This document shows positions 6,310-11,775 of a stretch of 11,775 nt of DNA, piece after piece (position 1 is the stretch's first letter; each line of letters starts with the position of its first letter). The notes below the pieces were generated by a model. The model was given only the letters and a program-made list of their open reading frames with translations, ran no database searches and was not told the DNA's origin. A program made the translations under genes and the position numbers. This DNA comes from MB-PLM-2 sp964385715 (GTDB taxonomy: Bacteria > Planctomycetota > Planctomycetia > Pirellulales > UBA7805), in assembly GCA_964385715.1 (NCBI GenBank), contig CAYLRE010000140.1, positions 1 to 11,775 on the forward strand. Reading direction: 5' to 3'.

Positions 6310-9300
6310 ATGGTTCACACGCTCCAAGAAACGATCGCGACAGTTCGCCGCAAGGCTCGCCGGCTGACGCTAGCGCATGCCGTTTCTTGGATCTTGACGG
6401 TGGCCATTCTGGCGTTGATCTCTCTGACGTTGCTAGACAGCTATCTTCGCTTCGAGCATTGGGTCTCGCGATTTACCTTTAGCATCGTTTTTGCGGTGGC
6501 GATCGAATGGGCGGTGCGCCGGTTCCTCTACCGTTGGATCGAGCATAGCCCCAACGATGTGGCGATCGCCCAACGCATTCAGCAGTGCTTTCCACAGTTT
6601 GAAGGGCAGTTGGCCAGTGCGGTCGAGTTTCTTCAGCAAGACGAAACGGACTCTCGAGCCGGATCGGCCGAGCTGCGACGTGCCGTTGTGGTCGATGCGG
6701 CTACGAAATTGGAACAAATCGATGCCGATGCGATATTCGACACCCGACCAACTCGCCAGGCGATGATTGCGTGCGCGATCGCCGCGGTGGTAGTGGTGTT
6801 GTGGTTTGTCTTTTTCTCCGCGACTGCCTGGAAGGGGCTGTCTCGATTGGCGGTGCCCTGGAGCGACGCCCAATGGCCCCGGCGACATGAATTGGCATTT
6901 CGCGAACCGCCGGCGCGACTGGCCATGGGGAGCGAATTTGAAGTCGAGTTGTTCGACAAGAATGGTGAGTTGCCTGAGGTCGTGGAGATCGAATTCCGCC
7001 TGGAAGACGAGTCCGGCGAAACGCGAACCTTGCGTGAAGAGATGCAACGTTCTGGCGACGTGATGGTCGCTCATCGGACCAACGTTCGCCGGCGATTTTC
7101 ATATCGGGCGACCGGGGGCGACGATGACACCATGGTCTGGCACGAACTCGAAGTGCTCGAGCCGCCGCGAATCAAATCGCTCAAGCTGACACTCACGCCA
7201 CCGGAATATACTCTCTGGCGGCCGACTACCAGCGACGGGCAAGTGCGGGCGCTGGCCGGGACCGAGCTATCGCTAACGGCGACTTCGACCAAGCCGCTCA
7301 CCCAGGCGACGCTCCGTTTTGAAAATGGGACCGAGGTGCCGGCCGAATTAGGCGCCGATGGCCAGTCGATTTCCGTGCCGAAAGCCGACGGTGAACCGGT
7401 TGTCGTGCGAGAAAGCGGCACCTACTGGTTTGAGCTGGTCGACCAGGAGGAGATGACCAGTGGCTCCGATACGCGTTGGCGTGTTGAGGCGATTGCGGAC
7501 ACACCGCCAAGTGTTACGGTCGAGGCACCACAGCAAGACGTGTTTGTCACGCCGCAGGCAAACGTTCCGGTTCGCACATTGGTCAAGGATCAGTTGGCCA
7601 TTCGCGATGTGTCGCTTGTTTACCTCCGCAGTGATGATTCGGCGGCCGGCGCCAAACGCATCTCCTTGTATGAAGCTCCACAGCGAGAGCAAAAAACAGA
7701 AGCCAAGAACCCCGCGGTCGACGATATCGGTTCGCTCGATGGCGAAGGACATCGCGAGTTGATTGCCTATCCGTGGGAGCTGGCGAAGCTGGATCCGCCG
7801 CTGGCCGAAGGGACAATCATTACTGTCCACGTGGAAGCGAATGACTTCTTACCGCAAGTGGGGCAGAGCCAGCCGCCGCTGCGAATTCACGTCGTTTCAC
7901 GGGAAGATCTTGAAGATCGATTGAACCAACGACACGCGGCCATTGTCCGCGAGGTCGACCGCGTGTTGAAAGAGCAGCGGTCCGCTCGGCGCAAGGTGGC
8001 CGACCTGGAACAGCAATTGAAAGAGGTCGGCGAACTGCCGCAGCAGGATCTCAACAAGCTGCAACAGGCTGATCTGCAACAGCGCAATCTGCATCGCTCC
8101 CTCTCCCTGGCTCCGGATAGTGTGTTGCGGCGCATTGAGTCGTTGCTGGGTGAATCGAAGAGCAACAACATTGATAACCCTGAGGCGACGAAACGTCTCG
8201 AGGATCTCAAACAGTTGATCGAAGAATTGGAGGCGGCTCCGCTTCAAAACGCCGAGCGTCAGCTGACCGCGGCCATCAAGGAAGGACAGGCACACGCTCG
8301 CGAGCAGCAGCCGTCCGAGCAGCAGAGCGAACAGGACGCTCCTGAGAATGCAAAAGAACTCAAAGAGTCGGCCGCTGCCGATGAGCAAGAGCGAGCAGGC
8401 GATCAACAGTCAGCGGAGGAGCAGCATCCAGCCCAAGAACCGGTCGAAAAGGCAGGTCAGGAGCAGGACGAAATCGTCGCCAAGCTCGAAGGTGCTTTGG
8501 ATAACTTGGAGCGTTGGGCTCAGTTCCAGGATCTCGCCGGCGACCTGGCAGCGCTGAAACGCCAGCAGGAGGATCTTGCCAAGATCGCCGCCGCCAAGGG
8601 AGCGTCGCTGTTGGGCCGTGATCGCAAGGATCTCAATCGACAAGAGGCGAATGACCTGCGCGAATTGGCTCGGCACGAGTCGGAATTGCGGCGTGAGTTC
8701 GACAACCTTGTCTCGCGAATGAAGCGAGCGGAAGGCACGCTCAAGGAAACCGATCCGGAAGCGGCCGAGCAGTTGTCCGATGCAGTCCACCAGGCTCGTG
8801 AGAACGGCATTTCGAGTGACATGGGCAAGGCGGCCAAGAACCTGCAGGATAACAAGGTTTCCAGCGCCACCGCCCAACAACGAGCAATCGCTGAGAAGAT
8901 GGGCGAGATGCTCGATACGCTTTCCAATCGGGGCGAGGATCAGGCCGCTCGTCGCGTGAAGAAGCTTCGTAAAGCGGAGAAGGAGGTTCGGGCTCTAAAA
9001 GCGCGGCAGAAGGGACTTCGTAAGGAGATGGAGAAGGCGGCGGCTGAGCAGAGTGGTCAGCCGCAGGCGGATATCGAAAAGCGGAAGCAGGAACTTCGCC
9101 GTCTCGCTCGTAAGCAGAAACAGCTGCAAGAAGATATTCAGCGGGCGATGCGCCGACTCAAGCGTCTGGCTGCCGACAAGGCGAGTGCCAAGATGGAGCA
9201 GGCGGGTGGAAGTGCCGGTAAGGCAAGTCAGGCTGGCGAGGCAGGGGACGCCGGGGAAGCGCAACAGCAAGCCGCTCAGGCTGAGAAGGACCTAGAAGAA

Positions 9301-10125
9301 GCAGAGCAAGAAGTCGCCAAGGCGCGTCGGCAGGCGGAGATCGACTTGGCGAAACAGATCCTCACTCGTATCGAAGGTGAGATCAAGGCGATCCACGAAC
9401 GCCAGACGATGTTGCTGGAAGAGGTGCGACGACTCGCGACACTGAAGGAGGAGAATGGTCGTCTCACGCGGGGACAAAAGTCGACCGTGACCGACCTCTC
9501 GGAAGAACAAGCAACGTTGGCCGAAACGACGAAGGCTTACGTTAAAGATCTGGCGGCCGCCGAAGCGTTCGCGTTGGCGTTGGAGCACGCCGCCCGGTCG
9601 ATGAGGAAAGCGGCCGAGGGTTTGGCAGACGTTGATGTTGGCCAGCGAACGCGGGGCCGGCAGACGATGGCGCTGGCTCGATTGAACCTCTTGCTCGATG
9701 CCTTGAAGAAGGGGGACTCCGAGGGTGACCAAGGTGGCGGTGGACAATCTGGTGGAGAAGGTGGTGGACAGCAGCAACAACAGGGCGGTATTCGTTCGCT
9801 GGCGGAGATTAAATTGCTGCGGCTGATGCAGGGCGATCTGAATATTCGCACGAAAGAATTACGCGAGGAGATTGGTGAAGCGGTGCCCTCGGTCGAGCAG
9901 TTGGAACAACTCGCTTCACTGGCTGAAGAGCAGGGTGAGTTGGCCGAGCTGACCTTCCGGTTGATGGAAGAAGCGGACGACGCCCCGGAAGATCAACTGA
10001 TCGATCCGCAGCCGGCCGATGATGGTGAAGACGCCGACGTAGACGAGAATGCGGAAGCAGGTGAGGCGGCCGGCGAGGTCGACGGGGTAGCTGGCGAGAT
10101 TAAGAACGAAGAGGCGGCGTCATGA
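6310..10125 (+). CDS. DUF4175-like giant membrane coiled-coil protein
   Basis: This is a 1271-residue protein. Three N-terminal membrane helices (about 23-45, 52-72, 150-171) precede a beta-rich, probably extracytoplasmic region (about 195-530). Then comes a very long charged coiled coil (about 535-1120), rich in Glu, Lys, Arg, Gln and Ala. It is interrupted by Ala/Gly/Gln linkers near 660-720 and 965-990. A Gly/Gln tract follows (1142-1160), then a strongly acidic tail (about 1215-1271). This order of membrane helices, then an outside region, then Gln/Gly-rich low complexity is that of DUF4175/TIGR02302 proteins, though this one is longer than their usual 850 or so residues. The family call rests on architecture only. 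I start at ATG 6310; TTG 6304 is in frame two codons earlier. The stop overlaps the next gene (ATGA). It may be a scaffold tying the VWA proteins to the envelope (inference). Confidence 0.8.
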   Translation: MVHTLQETIATVRRKARRLTLAHAVSWILTVAILALISLTLLDSYLRFEHWVSRFTFSIVFAVAIEWAVRRFLYRWIEHSPNDVAIAQRIQQCFPQFEGQLASAVEFLQQDETDSRAGSAELRRAVVVDAATKLEQIDADAIFDTRPTRQAMIACAIAAVVVVLWFVFFSATAWKGLSRLAVPWSDAQWPRRHELAFREPPARLAMGSEFEVELFDKNGELPEVVEIEFRLEDESGETRTLREEMQRSGDVMVAHRTNVRRRFSYRATGGDDDTMVWHELEVLEPPRIKSLKLTLTPPEYTLWRPTTSDGQVRALAGTELSLTATSTKPLTQATLRFENGTEVPAELGADGQSISVPKADGEPVVVRESGTYWFELVDQEEMTSGSDTRWRVEAIADTPPSVTVEAPQQDVFVTPQANVPVRTLVKDQLAIRDVSLVYLRSDDSAAGAKRISLYEAPQREQKTEAKNPAVDDIGSLDGEGHRELIAYPWELAKLDPPLAEGTIITVHVEANDFLPQVGQSQPPLRIHVVSREDLEDRLNQRHAAIVREVDRVLKEQRSARRKVADLEQQLKEVGELPQQDLNKLQQADLQQRNLHRSLSLAPDSVLRRIESLLGESKSNNIDNPEATKRLEDLKQLIEELEAAPLQNAERQLTAAIKEGQAHAREQQPSEQQSEQDAPENAKELKESAAADEQERAGDQQSAEEQHPAQEPVEKAGQEQDEIVAKLEGALDNLERWAQFQDLAGDLAALKRQQEDLAKIAAAKGASLLGRDRKDLNRQEANDLRELARHESELRREFDNLVSRMKRAEGTLKETDPEAAEQLSDAVHQARENGISSDMGKAAKNLQDNKVSSATAQQRAIAEKMGEMLDTLSNRGEDQAARRVKKLRKAEKEVRALKARQKGLRKEMEKAAAEQSGQPQADIEKRKQELRRLARKQKQLQEDIQRAMRRLKRLAADKASAKMEQAGGSAGKASQAGEAGDAGEAQQQAAQAEKDLEEAEQEVAKARRQAEIDLAKQILTRIEGEIKAIHERQTMLLEEVRRLATLKEENGRLTRGQKSTVTDLSEEQATLAETTKAYVKDLAAAEAFALALEHAARSMRKAAEGLADVDVGQRTRGRQTMALARLNLLLDALKKGDSEGDQGGGGQSGGEGGGQQQQQGGIRSLAEIKLLRLMQGDLNIRTKELREEIGEAVPSVEQLEQLASLAEEQGELAELTFRLMEEADDAPEDQLIDPQPADDGEDADVDENAEAGEAAGEVDGVAGEIKNEEAAS
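9733..9789 (+). repeat. Gly/Gln-codon low-complexity tract inside the coiled-coil gene
   Basis: These 19 codons encode almost only Gly and Gln (residues 1142-1160 of the giant protein), including five consecutive Gln from 9769 to 9783. The DNA is built of GGT/GGA and CAG/CAA codons, and GGTGGACA occurs twice. It likely forms a flexible linker after the last coiled coil and could vary in length by slippage. Confidence 0.7.
10108..10114 (+). promoter_or_regulatory. Shine-Dalgarno-like site for the secreted Gln-rich protein
   Basis: GAAGAGG lies 7 nt before ATG 10122, inside the end of the coiled-coil gene. With the ATGA overlap it supports coupled translation of the two genes. Confidence 0.5.
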
Positions 10126-10967
10126 AACTTAACCTAGTGAAATCTCTGGCATGGTCCCTCGGGCTGCTGCTCACTGGATTGCTGTTAGGCAATTCGCCAC
10201 TGGTATACGCCCAAGGCGACGACGCATCGTCCCCACGCACAGATGCTGCCGCTAAAGACGAAAACAAAGAAAACGACGATATTGAACTCGATACTTTGGG
10301 CGAGCTGTTCGAGGGGCTTGATGATGAACTCGATGGGGATCTCGACGACAGTGAATTAGGTGGTGAAGGCGACAGCGAACGTCCCGCTGGCGAAGATATT
10401 CGCCTCGATGGCCGGGGCGAACCTTTGTCGGATGAGGATCTCGACGAGAACGCCGATCCCGCCACACGCATTGGCAAGATCATGAAGCAGGTTCAGCGTC
10501 TGCTCAAAGAGAAGGAACTGGGCAAGCCGACGCAGGACCGGCAAGAACAAATCGTGAAAGAGCTCGCCGAGTGGCTCAAGCAGCTGGAGCAGCAACAGAA
10601 AAAATCTTCGTCGCAGTCGCAGAACTCTCAGTCGCAGCAAAAACCGCAGCCGCAGGATGAACGAAAGACACCGCAGCAGGCCAGCAAGAAACCGACCAGC
10701 GGTAATTCCGGTCAGACGGGATCTCAGACCACCGGGCAGACCAAGGCCGATTCCGGAGAGTCGGACGATGAACTGCGGGATCGGTTGCTTGAGAAGTCGG
10801 AATTTGCCGACATCCGCGAGGACATCGAAGAACTCTGGGGCGAGCTGCCGGAGAAGGATCGAGAATTGATTCGGCAGATGGCCGACGTAGAATTGCTTCC
10901 GGAGTATGCCCCGTTGATTCGCCGCTACTTCCGCCGCCTTGCGGAAGACAGAATGCGTCGTCCTTGA
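10122..10967 (+). CDS. Secreted acidic Gln-rich protein of unknown function
   Basis: This is a 281-residue protein. The first 30 residues are a Sec signal peptide: basic start, hydrophobic core LGLLLTGLLLG, and likely cleavage after VYA at 28-30. No lipobox Cys is seen. Residues 31-115 are very acidic (Asp/Glu, Gly, Ser). Residues 115-160 form an amphipathic helix with the pattern TQDRQEQIVKELAEWLKQLEQQQ (137-159), in my recollection common in planctomycete proteins of this locus. A Gln/Ser/Lys low-complexity linker follows (160-210). A compact helical C-terminus has WGELPEKDR (239-247) and LLPEYAPLIRRYFRRLAED (258-276). The start is ATG 10122, overlapping the previous stop as ATGA, with GAAGAGG upstream. 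It probably works outside the membrane with the giant coiled-coil protein. No enzymatic motif is visible, and I do not recognise a named family. Confidence 0.82.
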   Translation: MKLNLVKSLAWSLGLLLTGLLLGNSPLVYAQGDDASSPRTDAAAKDENKENDDIELDTLGELFEGLDDELDGDLDDSELGGEGDSERPAGEDIRLDGRGEPLSDEDLDENADPATRIGKIMKQVQRLLKEKELGKPTQDRQEQIVKELAEWLKQLEQQQKKSSSQSQNSQSQQKPQPQDERKTPQQASKKPTSGNSGQTGSQTTGQTKADSGESDDELRDRLLEKSEFADIREDIEELWGELPEKDRELIRQMADVELLPEYAPLIRRYFRRLAEDRMRRP

Positions 10968-10974
10968 TCAAACC

Positions 10975-11040
10975 ATGAATCGACTGTTCGTGCGGACTCG
11001 TCTCACGGTCTGCTCAACAAGAATGACACTGGACCGATGA
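10975..11040 (+). other. Short 21-codon ORF coupled to the Tat-protein gene
   Basis: ATG 10975 opens 21 codons ending in TGA 11038-11040, which overlaps ATG 11037 as ATGA. No Shine-Dalgarno site is visible and the peptide (rich in Arg, Thr, Leu) resembles nothing known to me. It could be a small upstream reading frame that brings ribosomes to the next gene, or simply chance in a 69-bp gap. Confidence that it is expressed is low. Confidence 0.15.
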
Positions 11041-11775
11041 ACTTCACTCGCCGCCAATTCCTGTCACGTACGTCGATCGCTTCCGCGGCGTCGGTGGCCG
11101 CTATGTATCCACGGCTCGGTTTTGCCGCGGATCCGCCTGACCCCGAGGAGTCGGCGGTCGACTTGATGACGCCGGCGACCGATCGGGCCATTGAGGAAGG
11201 CCTCGAGTCGCTTGCAGTGCGGCAGCGCGAGAACGGCGACTTTGGCTCTGGCGTGTACAGTCGCAATGCGGCCGTGGTGTCGCTGGCCGGATTGGCCTTT
11301 ATGGGTTCCGGTAGTTCGCCTGGCCGCGGTCCCTACGGCAAACAGGTCAATCGCTGTTTGAAGCACGTGCTCAAATACTCGGGGCAGGGAGGGATGATCG
11401 CCGTGCCCAATGCCGTCAGCCATGGGCCGATGTACGGGCATGGATTCGCAACGCTCTTCCTCGCTCAGGCGTATGGGATGACGAAGAGTCCGACGCTTCG
11501 TCGCAAGCTCAAGGCGGCGGTGCGACTGATTGTGCGCACGCAGAATAAAGAGGGTGGTTGGCGATATCAATCGCAGCCGGCCGATGCCGATGTGTCGGTC
11601 ACGGTTTGCCAGATCATGGCCCTGCGAGCGGCTCGCAACGCCGGGATTCACGCTCCCAAGGAGACACGCGATCGCTGTGTCGAGTATGTCAAGAAATGCC
11701 AGAACGAAGATGGCGGGTTTCGATACATGCTGCAGGGAAGCGACAGCCTGTTTCCGCGTTCGGCAGCAGGGGTCG
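11037..11775 (+). CDS. Tat-exported prenyltransferase/squalene-cyclase-repeat protein (3' truncated)
   Basis: The frame is open from ATG 11037 to the window end, giving 246 residues and no stop. The N-terminus TRRQFLS (4-10) is a twin-arginine motif. A hydrophobic stretch follows, with probable cleavage near FAA (29-31), so the protein should be exported folded. Three QW-type repeats are seen: QRENGDF (63-69), QNKEGGW (169-175) and QNEDGGF (222-228), spaced as in the alpha/alpha barrel of squalene-hopene cyclases and protein prenyltransferases. A DADVSVT segment (183-189) sits where DxDD-like acids might be, but lacks the second adjacent Asp. A Tat-exported terpene cyclase would be odd, so the fold may instead serve binding or another enzymatic role. 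The start is fixed by the Tat motif at residue 4. It is 69 bp after the previous stop with no terminator seen, so it is probably the same operon. Confidence 0.85.
   Translation, partial: MNFTRRQFLSRTSIASAASVAAMYPRLGFAADPPDPEESAVDLMTPATDRAIEEGLESLAVRQRENGDFGSGVYSRNAAVVSLAGLAFMGSGSSPGRGPYGKQVNRCLKHVLKYSGQGGMIAVPNAVSHGPMYGHGFATLFLAQAYGMTKSPTLRRKLKAAVRLIVRTQNKEGGWRYQSQPADADVSVTVCQIMALRAARNAGIHAPKETRDRCVEYVKKCQNEDGGFRYMLQGSDSLFPRSAAGV

Noticed and set aside
11583..11603. DxDD catalytic motif of a class II terpene cyclase
   Set aside because: The segment reads DADVSVT, so the second adjacent Asp is missing. It may be only a coincidental match within an alpha-helical repeat, so cyclase activity is not claimed.
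11064..11651. 195-codon open frame on the minus strand at the right end
   Set aside because: The + strand frame here has a Tat motif and QW repeats. The antisense translation is Arg/His-rich and unrecognisable.

Overview
The window is about 11.8 kb of moderately GC-rich bacterial DNA. It is almost entirely coding and every supported gene is on the + strand. It holds a MoxR / DUF58 / BatA-like / von Willebrand A (VWA) cluster followed by very large coiled-coil and Gln-rich envelope proteins and a Tat-exported protein with prenyltransferase/squalene-cyclase repeats. From general knowledge of planctomycete genomes, this gene order, the N-terminal sequence style of the DUF58 protein, and VWA proteins with glutamine-amidotransferase-like domains all suggest the Planctomycetota, probably a Pirellulales-type organism. 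The taxonomic call is an inference. There are no tRNAs, rRNAs, insertion sequences, CRISPR arrays or phage genes.

Layout. (1) 1-462 is the C-terminal lid of a MoxR-family AAA+ ATPase, cut by the left edge. (2) 419-1321 is a DUF58 protein, overlapping the ATPase gene by 44 bp. (3) 1322-1434 is a 113-bp spacer. (4) 1435-3723 is a BatA-type membrane protein with a VWA domain and a degenerate amidotransferase-like domain. (5) 3720-6158 is a second membrane VWA protein of 812 aa, starting in an ATGA overlap. (6) 6159-6309 is a 151-bp leader. It is preceded by an extended -10 promoter-like element (TGCTATAAT) and contains direct repeats and a palindrome. (7) 6310-10125 is a 1271-aa protein with three membrane helices, a beta-rich periplasmic part and a very long coiled coil, with the architecture of DUF4175/TIGR02302. 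(8) 10122-10967 is a secreted acidic, Gln-rich 281-aa protein, again starting in an ATGA overlap. (9) 11037 to the right edge is a Tat-signal protein with three QW-type repeats, incomplete at its 3' end.

How they may work together. In known MoxR/Bat systems the AAA+ ATPase works with DUF58 and VWA (metal-dependent adhesion) proteins in chaperone-like assembly of envelope or metalloprotein complexes and in stress tolerance. Here the cytoplasmic part (MoxR, DUF58) is joined to two membrane VWA proteins. The canonical BatB/BatC/BatD/BatE set is absent from the window. In its place are long coiled-coil and Gln-rich proteins predicted to lie outside the cytoplasmic membrane. That makes this an elaborated, poorly characterised version of the MoxR-VWA system. 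Two ATGA overlaps and one longer overlap indicate translational coupling. The only two sizeable gaps (1322-1434 and 6159-6309) are where extra promoters or regulators would act.
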